A stretch of 45,078 nt of DNA from Priapulus caudatus (taxonomy: Eukaryota; Priapulida; Priapulimorpha; Priapulimorphida; Priapulidae), in NCBI RefSeq assembly GCF_000485595.1, contig NW_014577220.1, forward strand, positions 69,418 to 114,495. The letters run 5' to 3'. Positions 10,776-40,300 of this stretch are shown here, in pieces. The notes under the pieces are model-generated. The model was not told the DNA's origin. It ran no database searches and saw nothing but the letters and a program-made list of their open reading frames with translations. The position numbers and the translations under genes are program-made. The stretch's first letter is position 1. Each line of letters begins with the position of its first letter.

Positions 10776-13517
10776 AATTTGCGTACGATTTCGCGTACGC
10801 AAGCCGAGGGGTTTAGTGCGATTCATCAGCTTAAAATTTACGTAGCCTTTGCGTAACTTTACACGAGCTGACGAGGTGCCGTAAACATTCGAAATATCCG
10901 CAGGTGTTTCCAGCATACTGCAGCATACATTATTTTATTGGAGAAAACATTATAAAATTACTACTCAACTAAAAAGTTAATAAATAATTCCGATACTACC
11001 AAGACAGGCCGCCTTTGACGCGTTCTTTCGTCAAATAGTTGCATTGTTTTCGTTATAAGCGACTTCGTATGTTCCGTGTGACGTGCACGACGCACGCACG
11101 TGTACTGTGCACACCACCGCCGCGCACACGCGACGTGTGTGCCCCGCCCGCTTACGTGCACAAGCATCGCACGCACCGTTGTACGTGCACACCATCGCAC
11201 GGCACACGTGCACAAGCACGCATGCCCGTGTACGTGCAGCACGCAGCGCACGGCCGTGTACAGTACACACGCACGCACGCACGCACGCACGTAACGTGTA
11301 CGGTGCACAAACACACAACACACGCACGTCACATGCCGCACGTACGCACGTGCAACACGCCCACGCAAGCCACGTGTACGATACACATCGCACGCACGCA
11401 CGTGTACGTGACACGCACGCATACACCCACGACGCAACGTGTAGTACACACGCACGCACGCACGCACGTGTTACTACACCGCACGCACGCACGTGACGTG
11501 CCATCGCACGCACGCACTGGGCATACGGCACAATCACGCACGCACGTTTGCGTGCACACGCAGCCACGCCCGTGTCGTAACACGCACGCACGCACCTGTA
11601 CGTCGCACACGCATGTACTCTGTACGTGCGACCACCCACACACGACGCAAGGTGGCACATGCCCACGTCCACACACAGCCCCGTCACGTGTTACCGTGCC
11701 ACACGCACGCTACGCGCCCGTGTACCCGTACAAACGCCGCACGCACGGCACGTGTACGTCCACACGCACGTCACGGCACGCCACGTTAGGTGTCACACCA
11801 CGTGCCATGCACGGCCGCACCCACGCACGTGTACGTGCACACCGCACGCACGCACGGTGCTTAGCGTACACACCACAGTTTGGGGGCCCACGCACGCCTG
11901 CGGTTTGTACGTTACGACTACGATTCGCCACGCACGCCCGTGTAAGCGTACACACGCACGCCACCACGTGTAACGTGACACGCTACCACATTTCACGCAC
12001 AGCAACGGACGCACGTGTAACGATACACTGCACCACGCTCGTGTACGTGCGACACGGCACTCACGCACGTGTACGGGGCCACACGCACCACGCACGTGTA
12101 CGTGCACACACACGCCAGCCACACCGTGCACATAGCAACGCCACGCACGCACGCCGCACGCACGCATGTGTACGTGCACACCCACGCACGTGTACCGTAC
12201 ACACGCACGTACGCAATGTGTACGTGTTCGCTGCCCTTTCACGAGTGTTGACGCAATCATACAGAAGAAAATGTGGGACACTATCACATCCCCTAGCCAC
12301 TCATGTAGACAGAGAGGCCCGTTAGTTTGGTTCCTATCGGTATGTGTCGCACAGTGGTGATTTGCGTTTATTGACTCAGCACGCTTCTCAACAGCCAGCA
12401 GCCACGATTGCCGGTATGTGCGATTTCACACTGGAATTACATCAACATTTGCGTACGCAGCTGCTACGCTGCGTCGATGAATCGCACCTACGAGCTTTGC
12501 GTACGCTACTTCGTAGAAACTCGTGTACGCCAATACACTTACGCAACGTGATGAATCCGCGCCCAGAGTCAGTGTAGCGAACGCCAGTTCATCGTACATG
12601 ACGACTGGTATTGATACAGGCTTACTGCTAGCAGGAACGTTCGCCTAAAATGCGCAGGAGTGCATGCTGCCTTGAATGCAGTTGTTTTGTTTCTGTTTTT
12701 AATTCTTGTTTTGAATTAATTGGTGTTTGTAATTGCTTGTTTTGGTTTTGTTTGCATGTTTACATGTGTAACTGAGTATGTGCAATGCTGTTTGTCTAAT
12801 TGCGTTCATATATTTTTATTTATATCTTTTTTTTTTCTACGGCTTAACGTGTGAGCGTAGTGTGATGGATTGTATTTGCGGATTTTTTCCAGGTTGTGGA
12901 GTCGCTGGATCTTCGGTGATGCGGCCTTTTTGGTGTGATTTTCGTGTGTGTGATTTGTTGCCTGCCTGCATGAGTGTTGTGCTGATCTTCAATTGTTGTG
13001 CTTTAATTATTTCTTTCCCTGTCAATTCATTGTTCAGCTATGGCGTCTGTGACCGGCTTTTTCTTTTCGATAAGTCTATAATCAGCGAAAAAAAATACCG
13101 CGGAGGGGCGAGCGATTTCGCTCCGTCAGCTTTCAAAGCGCTCTGGTAACACAATTAGCGGGAGAGCGAAAATTTTTGAAGATGCGAGAAAAAAATCCGC
13201 TCCCGTGCCGCGCAGCCGTTTAGAAATTAGTTCTCGGACCGGAGCCCAGCCCACCAAGTTTTTGCTTCAGGCCCACACATACTCTACGAAACTCCTGGTC
13301 TCTCTGCCGGCCCTTTTTCCCTTAGTATTACGCCTGACAATTACTACGGTTAGCGTCTGTCTGTGTGAATGAAATTGCAATAAGAATGTGATTGGTTTCT
13401 TAGTCGCAGTGAAATAAGATACAAAAAATAGTGATCGAATGATATTTTGTTGACGATTTCTTGACATCGATATATAGTCTGATACTGCTGGGCGATATGC
13501 GCACTGAATGCCTGATG
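10775..13517. mobile_element. Transposon-like block, copy 1 (ends at N gap)
   Basis: This block is repeated in the same orientation at 14504-17152. It starts AAATTTGCGTACGATTTC and GCGTACGCAAGCC, then GTGCGATTCATCAGC. It contains the ACGTGTACGTGCAC array, another cluster of GCGTACGC and TGATGAATC motifs (12440-12560), and an AT/GT-rich and then GC-rich tail (12650-13450). It has no transposase-like frame, so it is at most a non-autonomous element. It differs from copy 2 mostly by one-base indels. It is truncated by the gap at 13518. Confidence 0.7.
11080..12235. repeat. Alternating purine-pyrimidine ACGTGTACGTGCACACGC array, copy 1
   Basis: About 1.15 kb of degenerate roughly 30-40-bp units built from GTGTACGTGCACACGCACGC. 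Nearly every step alternates purine and pyrimidine, and CpG is extremely dense. It is stop-poor in all frames, which explains the Thr/His/Arg/Ala or Cys/Val/Arg frames on both strands; these are not genes. Confidence 0.95.
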
Positions 13518-13542
13518 NNNNNNNNNNNNNNNNNNNNNNNNN
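13518..13542. other. Assembly gap (25 N)
   Basis: A scaffold join. Sequence orientation and identity change across it. Confidence 1.
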
Positions 13543-13652
13543 GGAGATCTTGTCGAGTCTGGGATCGATTCACAACCACCGTACCAGGTCCGTGAACGTG
13601 TGTGGTAGGTCGAGTGTAATATAGTGACCAAGAAGAACTGTCCCTGCCCTAG

Positions 13653-13965
13653 CTGAGAGGGTCTATGTCCCCAGGCCAGGGTACTGCCGGAACGTACCCT
13701 GGGTACGGTCCGTATACCGAAACGTGACCCTGGTACTATCTATATAAGTAATATGCCGACCGTACCTCGCCTACTCCACTAACGAGGTCTAGGGAGTCGC
13801 CTACGCCTACTCCCTAACCCTAACCCTAACCATATCAGATATGAGATACTGAGATAGTTGCCACAACCAGGGTACGCTTCCGTGTATACCGGCGCTACCC
13901 AGCGCCCAGGGTACGTTTCCGGCCAGTACCCTGGAGGACATAGACCCTATGAGCGCTAGTGAGGG
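13653..13965 (-). mobile_element. Foldback MITE, inverted copy
   Basis: Counterpart of 17953-18258. Its arms carry AGGGTCTATGTCC and GGGTACTGCCGGAACGTACC, and its centre holds CCCTAACCCTAACCCTAACC at about 13814-13833. Confidence 0.85.
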
Positions 13966-14071
13966 CCTGCTCCTACATCGGACACAATGATTTATTAATA
14001 TGACACGCGCGCGAGAGTAAATTAGCACGGCATTCAATTCAAGCATAACGAAGTTCACACGATCACCTGAC

Positions 14072-14174
14072 CTGTGTCCCTTTTCATGATCCGGGAGGCC
14101 CTAGAAGTATTGCTCTGCATTCTTGTGGTTCATCATAATCACGCGTACTGTGCCGTTTTGCTATGTTGTGCCAT
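14072..14174 (-). pseudogene. AK2: Damaged inverted copy of AK2 exon 1
   Basis: The reverse complement matches the exon at 17729-17836 but is 103 bases instead of 108. Single-base losses after the ATG shift the frame into an early TGA, and the P-loop segment carries a substitution (GGATCATGAAAAGGG instead of GGATCAGGAAAAGGG). The donor GTCAGG and the 5' flank are kept. Because the same indel pattern covers the whole block, it looks like uncorrected sequence or a misassembled copy rather than an old pseudogene. Confidence 0.85.
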
Positions 14175-14503
14175 TCTGCTTGTCAAAATATAACTTTAGA
14201 GGCGTTCAACCAAGTTACAATGTCTATGCCTACAAAGTAGTAGTGTAACCTTCCACGGCAATTCACGTAGTGTGCGCTACGTCACCTACGTGACAGAAAA
14301 TATGTGTGGCGCACGCGTTAGAATACTACAGCAACCGGTTACCTGGATAATTAACGTTAATGATTACCGCTCCTGCTCGTAACGCGCCGCATGGCCTACT
14401 CACGGGGGGTAGATTCATCAAGCTGCGTACGCAAAATATTTTGCGTAAATTTTGTACGCAATCGACGTTGCTTAGTTGCGATTCATCAACACAGCTATTT
14501 AGT

Positions 14504-17152
14504 AAATTTGCGTACGATTTTCGCGTACGCAAGCCGAGGGCCGTTTAGGTGCGATTCATCAGCTAAAATTTACGTAGCCTTTCGGTAACTTTACACGAGC
14601 TGACGAGGTGCCGTAAACATTCGAAATTTCCGCAGGTGTTTCCAGCATACTGCCAGCATACATTATTTTATTGAGAAAACATTATAAAATTACTACTCAA
14701 CTAAAAATTAATAAATAATTACGATACTACACAGACAGCGGCCGCCTTTGACGCTTCTTTTGTCATAGCTTGCATTGTTTTTCGTTATAAGCGAATTCGT
14801 AGTTAGCCGTGTACGTGCACACGCACGCACGTGTACGTGCACACGCACACCGCCGCTGCTACACGCCGCACCGTGTACGTGCACACGCACGCACGCACAC
14901 GTGCACAAGCACGCACGCACGTTGTACGTGCAACGCACGCACGGCACACGTGCACAAGCACGCTGCCACGTGTACGTGCACACCACGCACGCCGTGTACA
15001 TCACACGCACGCACGCACGCACGCACGTACGTGTACGTGCACACACACACACACACGCACGTGCACATGCACGCACGTACGCACGTGCACACGCACGCAA
15101 GCACGTGTACGTACACACGCACGCACGCACGCTGTACGTGACACGCACGCATACACGCCACGCACGCAACGTGTACGTACACACGCACGCACGCACGCAC
15201 GTGTACGTACACACGCACGCACGCACGTGTACGTGCCACACGCACGCACGCACGGGCATACGTGCCACATCACGCACGCACGTTTCGTGCACACGCAGCA
15301 CGCCGTGTACGTAACACGCACGCACGCACGCTGTACGTGCACACGCATGTACGTCTGTACGTGCACACACACACCACGCAAGTGCACATGCACGCACACA
15401 CACCGCACGTGTACGTGCCACCGCACGCACGCGCGCCGTGTACGTACAAACGCACGCACGCCGCACGTGTACGTGCACACGCACGCACGCACGCACGTGT
15501 ACGTGCACACACACGTGCACATGCACGCACGCACCCACGCACGTGTACGTGCACACGCACGCACGCACGTGTTACGTACACACCACGCCACGCACGCCCG
15601 TGTCGTTACGACACGACGCCACGCACGGCCCGATGTACGTACCACGCACGCCACGCACGGTAGCGTGACACGCACGCCACACACGCACGCAACGACGCAC
15701 GTGTACGATACATGCACGCACGCTCGTGTACGTGCACACGCACTCACGCACGTGTACGTGCACACGCACGCACGCACGTGTACGTGCACACACACGCCAG
15801 CCACACGTGCACATGCACCCACGCACGCACGCACGCACGCACGCATGTGTACGTGCACACGCCACGCACGTGTACGTACACACGCACGACGCAATGTGTA
15901 CGTGTTCGCTGCTTTCACGAGTGTGAACGCAATCATACCAAACGAAAATGTGGGACACTATCACATCCCCCAGCACTCATGTAGACAGAGAGGCGTCAGT
16001 TTGGTTCCTATCGGTATGTGTCGCACAGTTGTGATTTGGTTTATGCTAAGCACGCTCTCAACAGCCAGCAGCCACGATGGCGTAGTGGATTTACACTGGA
16101 ATTACATCAACATTTGCGTACGCAGGCGCTACGCTGCGTCGATGAAATCGCACCTACGAGCTTTGCGATACGCTACTTCGTAGAAACTCGGTGTACGCAA
16201 TACACTTTACGCAACGTTGATGAATCCGGCCCCAGAGTCAGTGTAGCGAACGCAGTCAAGCGTAACATGACGACTGGTATTATACAGGTTACTGTTACAG
16301 GAACGTTCGCCTAAAATGCCGAGGAGTGCATGTGCCTTGTAATGCAGTTGTTTTGTTTCCTGTTTTTATTTCTTGTTTTTGATTAATTGGTTTGTGAATT
16401 GCTTGTTTTGGTTTTGTTTGCATGTTTACATGTGTACTGAGTATGTGCAATGGCTGTTGTCTAATTGGTTCTATATATTTTTTATTTATATTCTTTTTTT
16501 TTACGGCTTTAACGTGTGATGGTAGTTGATGGATTGTATTTGCGGATTTTTCCAGGTTGTGGAGTCGCTGGTTTCGTGATGCGGCCTTTTTGTGGATTTT
16601 CGTGTGTGTGATTTGTTGCCTGCTGCTGAGTGTTGTGTGATCTTCATTGTTGTGCTTTAATTATTCTTTCCCTGTCAATTTTGTTCAGCTATGCGCTCTG
16701 TGAGCCGCTTTTCTTTTCTGATAGTCTATAATCAGCGAAAAAAATACACGGGAGCGGCGAGCGATTTCGCTCCGTCAGCTTTCAAAGCGCTCTGGTAACA
16801 CACAATTACCGAGAGCGAAAATTTTTGAAGATGCGAGAAAAAATCGCTCCCGTGCCGCGCAGCGTTAGAAATTAGTTCCGGACCGGAGGCCCAGCCCACC
16901 AAGTTTTTGCTCAGCCCACCATCTCTACGAAACTCCTGGTCCTCTCTGCCGGCCACTTTTTCCCCTTATATTACGCTGACATACTACGGTTAGCGTCTGT
17001 CTGTGTGAATGAAAATTGAATAAGAATGTGATTGGTTCTTAGTCGAGTGAAATAAGATAAAAAAATGTGATCGAATGTAATTTTGTTGACGATTTCTTGG
17101 CACACTGATATATAGTCTGATACTGTGCGAATGCGCACTGAATGCCCTGATG
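14504..17152. mobile_element. Transposon-like block, copy 2 (intact)
   Basis: Direct repeat of 10775-13517, here continuous on both sides. It is followed by 243 bases (17153-17395) absent from copy 1, which include an inverted pair GAGAGCCTCTC / GGCTCTCGC and a (TA)n run before the right terminus. Confidence 0.85.
14805..15905. repeat. Alternating purine-pyrimidine ACGTGTACGTGCACACGC array, copy 2
   Basis: Same array as 11080-12235 with better preserved units, for example 15725-15790, where CACGTGTACGTGCACACGCA recurs about every 38 bases. There are no genes; the frames on both strands are low-complexity. Confidence 0.95.
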
Positions 17153-17508
17153 AAGATATTAGAGTCAGCCCGGCATTCAAATTATGAAAAATTGCCGAAC
17201 AAAATCATGCTATGAAAAATGTAGCTCTTGCCAAGGGGCCATTTAAAAAAAAAAAAAATTTTAGCTCCCTAAAAAATATTTACGAGAGCCTCTCTTTTTT
17301 TTCATACAAAATCAAAAAGGCTCTCGCTAAAAAAAAGTAATTTTTAGCTGGTCTATATACTTATATATATATATATATATATAATATAATTTGGCACTAA
17401 ATAGCTGTGTTGATGAATCGCAACTAAGCAACGTCGATTGCGTACACAAGATTTACGCAAAATATTTTGCGTACGCAGCTTGATGAATCTACCCCCGTGA
17501 GTAGGCCC

Positions 17509-17728
17509 TAGCGGCCGTTACGAGCAGGAGCGGTAATCATTAACGTTAATATAACAGGTAACCGGTTGCTGTAGTATTTCTACGCGTGCGCACACATATT
17601 TTTCTGTCACGTAGGTGACGTAGCGCACACTACCGTGAATTGCCGTGGAAGGGTTACACTACTACTTTGTAGCATAGACATTGTAACTTGGTTGAACGCC
17701 TCTAAGAAGTTATATTTTGACAAGCAGA
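17509..17728 (+). promoter_or_regulatory. AK2: Presumed AK2 promoter / 5'UTR
   Basis: This is the only unique DNA between the transposon terminus and the AK2 ATG. It has no clear TATA box. It has a palindromic GTCACGTAGGTGAC at 17606-17619 and a GTGACGTAGCGCACAC stretch. Promoter role is inferred from position only. Confidence 0.35.
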
Positions 17729-36435
<18,707 letters not shown>

Positions 36436-37325
36436 CAATGGTGAAATATAGGTACCTTGATGGCATAGTGATAACTTGTGGCACGGTGTTCTGGAATTGT
36501 GGTTACGTGTTCTTGAATTAACATAAACGGTTTCCGCAATTGATTTTAATAAGTACAAGTAATTCTTGCAACAGAATTCCTAGAGTTCATACTTGCTAGT
36601 ACAAAATTTTATATGTTTCTTTAAAACTAGTTTAAAATTTGCATTGAGTCTAAATCAACTTTAGTTAATTTTTCTAATGATTTTAATAGGCAGTGTAATT
36701 ACTATGTTGTTAATAATCATGAGCTACTCTTCTCATTCTTTTCTGTTTCTTTGATTACAAGTAGGTTGATGTAATAACAATACCAGACAAACGGACATTG
36801 TACTGAACCTAAAATGTGAAAATCATGTCATTACGTATTGGACATGTTATAGAAACGGCTATAGCATATGTTTTTAAAATGCAACCAGGTGGGTAGATAA
36901 AAAATACAGGTAAATTATAGTGTATAATTGAAGAGTGAAATAAAATTGAATTCTTCCCCACAACTTCTTTTACTTTAGTTTATCAATATATGTTGGTGAG
37001 ATACCTCTATGAGTCACTAAATGTATTTTCAACCTAAAAGTTATATGTACAAATGAGTTCTATGTAGACTCAGCTGCTGTGTATGTTACTGCTTTAATAT
37101 TAAAAACACCATTATTATAAACAGACAATTTTTTAGCTTCCAACTGTTGTAATCAAAGATGATAAGAAGCAGCTGAAACAAATCCTTTAATTTCACATCA
37201 GTTTAAACCATCTGCGACTAATGACATGATCACCAAGTAAACCACATTTCTTAGACTTGAGTAAGGCTGGCATGATATACTAGTTACTTACTTTACATAC
37301 TCTCATTACTTTCACCCTGACCGTC
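36436..37325. other. Convergent 3' region of AK2 (+) and EIF2B4 (-)
   Basis: 890 bases separate the two stop codons. AATAAA at 36939-36944 fits AK2, giving a 3'UTR of about 0.5 kb. On the minus strand ATTAAA at 37191-37186 fits EIF2B4, about 135 bases after its stop. The tails need not overlap. No other gene was seen. Confidence 0.6.
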
Positions 37326-40300
37326 CTAGTTAGCTTCGACATTCTTAACTCGGAGTACAACTGGTACTGATGTGCAGGGTATCATTCCCACTTCTGTAAT
37401 GACGACATTGACAAAATCGGGTGGTGTCACATCGTAGACGAGATTTAGCAAGCTGAGATATTTCTTTTCTCGCCAGTCTGCCAAGGGTGCTTTGTTGTAA
37501 TCGATCCTCACTAGATCATCAGGGTCACCTATGCATAAACAAAACCATATATTCAGATACTACATGTTTATGAAGTTTGTAGAACTGCGTGAAATCCATT
37601 CTGGTCATTCGAAGATGATCATGAGCTGAGATCATGAAAAGTTGATCTTCATTGTATATACAGTGGACCCCCGAAATCGAACGGCTCGACATACGAATTT
37701 TCGAGATACGAACGACCTCCGGTTGAAAGTAATGTATTCAACAAACGAATAAAATTCAATATACGAACGTCTTACGAATCAGCCAATCAGGGTATAGGCC
37801 TAGCGCACACTCTTTCGCTGAGTCAGTTTAAGTACGTGACTCATTGAATGTGGTTGTGCTCTTGCTGTATGTAAATTTCTGTACGTCCTATAGGGTTCAA
37901 GATACTAATTTTTCGAGACACGAACAAATCTGTGGAACGAATTAAATTCGTATCTCGGGGGGTCCACTGTAATTTGTTATATGATACTGCACACTTAGCT
38001 TTATCAGAACTGTTAATTAATTTCTCACATGGATTACAAGCCTGGGATCCTTTGTCAGAAACATACGTAGTTATGACTATCGTGAAGTCCGAAAGTCTGA
38101 AATGTCATAACTTTTGCATGGCATTTCATTGTAACTCTTTTGTTACACCAGAGTGTATATATATACACTATAATTTGGAATATGAAAATGCTACCAAAAC
38201 GTACCTAAATGCTACATCACCTCAAAGGTTATGACACTTCAGACTTATGAACGTCTGTAATTAATACGAGACATTGTCATAGCACGGAGTTCGCTCGGGT
38301 GAAATTACATACCCAGTTCATTGGAAACGAACGAATCCGTTTGCACCCGTTCGCAGAATTTGTACGTCTCGCAGCATACAAGCACCGGTACATTGTAGGA
38401 CTTGGCCATCAGTGTAATCTGTGAGCTTCCACATCGAGACATCACATAGCCATTAGCCAGCAAGGCGTGCGCCCCTAGTATAACTTTTGACACCTGCAGC
38501 GGACAGAACGAATCCATGTTATCATTAGTGAACAAGTGCCGCGGAGCGACAGCGCTCATCTCACGTCTACTGCGGTGACTCTGTGGTGGAGTGGTGGGAT
38601 TCTAATAAACCCTGTTAGTCCCAAATTGTGGGTTCACATACGTGCCGAAACAGTGGAAGGCACAAGGGATGGTATCAGGTACCTTCTCAAGGAATGTTCG
38701 TTGGGATCGTTATGAAAGTTGCCACGAGATGGCGTGTACGTTTAAGGTTCTTAAGAAGTTAAAGATGGAAGCTCCATCGTACGTAGTAGCACACAATAAT
38801 TTGCAAGAAGAAATAGGTTAAGCAAACTCACCATTACTACGCAAGCTCCTACAGGGCTGCGCATAGAGTAGAGCTCGCCACCTGTTACTAATTAACGCAC
38901 GGCAAAACTACACAGTACTATCACCACACATGACTTGGCATGGAGGCCACTGGCAGTAGCATAAGTTACATGCTCAAACACACTGACGTAACAGATGCAT
39001 AGAAAATTATATGATTTAAGGAGCAATCAAACCTTCAACCCAAAATTTGCTTTGAAATTTCACTGTGACATTGTAGCCTCATACATCCAGGCATGTATAG
39101 ATTCTACTAGCAAACCCGGCAGTCAAATTCTTTAACAGATCAACAGTAACAAGATTAACAGTAAACAAATCCATGTTTAACCCTCCTCTTGAGGGTCAAA
39201 AGGTTATCCGACACTTACTCTTCGCATGTCAGCGGAAAGTACATTTCATGTTCCTTTCAATAAAGCCATAAAAATGGTAGGTCACCACTGAAACAAAAAA
39301 GTTTTTCAATCGCTCCGTCAGACCATGTCCTCAGAAAATGTGTAAAATCCGCCCTGTGCCCCTTGACCTTTGACCTGTGACCTCCAATTTCAGCACAGTG
39401 ATGGCTTTTCCTACCATGATGCTATACACCAACTATCACGAGCCTAGGTCGAGCCGTTTAGATTTGTGCCGCAATTCTGCATTTCCTCCCTATACGTCAA
39501 GTTAAGGAGGGAATGGTCCCCCTTCTTTTACACCTCTTGACCTTTGACCTTTGACCCCCAGCTTCGAAATCCGAACTCGTTTTCGGATTACCCACTCACG
39601 TCCCGAATATCGTGACCGTATGTCGAGCGGTTAAGATTTGTGCCCAACTGTTGACGGACAGAGATGTAGATAATCTATTATTATTCACTCCTGATGTTAT
39701 GTTTACGTTTAAGTTTGAGTTGAACATTTGTTTATATTTATGTTTGTGTTTGAGTTTTGTTTATGTTGAACGAGTTATGTTTATATGCATGATTCAAGCT
39801 CACGTAAGGCTCACAAAGAGCAAGCATTGATTCAACGCCGTGGCACCGTGGGTTTACCACGCAAAAATCCACGTTGCACAAAAATGCTCTGGCTTTCACT
39901 CTAACATGAGGCCTAACTTCACTTAGACAATGAAGCTATTCAAGACGATTTCTGAGTAATGGAACATGTGCGCACCTCTGGCATGATGTATGAGATGGCA
40001 TTGATGAGGACGTAGCTGCAGGTAATGCCATGCTTCACCAGCCTACGCAGCATCTCTTTCCCCTCCAGTTTTGGGCGGGAGTCTACGACGATCACTTGGA
40101 ACCTCTTGTTCTTGTCCTTTGCTGCACACAGAACCTTCTGAATCAACGACGAACTGAAATGCACGCCATGATGAAGTTTTAGCAAACAACGTGGAACTGG
40201 AATATGTGTAAATATATATGCTTGGATGAAGTGACCTAGCTGGCTTGGACAAAACATTTAAAGCCTGACTAATGTAACTCGGTCAGTGTGCGGAAACTAT

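Larger units (their letters stand above)
13543..14503 (-). repeat. Inverted copy of the AK2 promoter / exon 1 / intron 1 block (partner 17396-18369)
   Basis: The whole block reads as the reverse complement of 17396-18369, with many one-base indels. It includes the foldback element with the telomere-like run, a damaged AK2 exon 1, the upstream region, and the TGATGAATC/GCGTACGC inverted terminus at 14404-14503. Together the two arms (961 and 974 bp) flank the second transposon-like block. Confidence 0.92.
14404..17508. mobile_element. Candidate 3.1 kb non-autonomous DNA transposon with about 100-bp inverted termini
   Basis: The left end at 14404 reads GGGGGTAGATTCATCAAGC then TGCGTACGCAAAATATTTTG. 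The right end closes with the inverse, finishing GCTTGATGAATCTACCCCC at about 17508. Both termini hold repeated TGATGAATCGCA and GCGTACGC submotifs, and more copies occur internally (about 14485, 14550, 16130, 16210). This is like subterminal motif clusters that transposases bind. No transposase frame is present. Target-site duplication cannot be judged, because the flanks themselves are an inverted repeat. Confidence 0.55.

Noticed and set aside
11039-12325. Long Thr/His/Arg-rich open frame (428 codons) and its many overlapping partners on both strands
   Set aside because: It lies in the alternating ACGTGTACGTGCAC array, which is stop-poor in all frames. There is no domain and no splice context, and the frame is not conserved in the second copy because of indels.
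13814-13833. Telomere
   Set aside because: Only three TTAGGG units, embedded in a foldback MITE and repeated in its partner; the sequence continues normally on both sides.
14831-16183. 450-codon frame over the second array
   Set aside because: Same cause as above; composition only.
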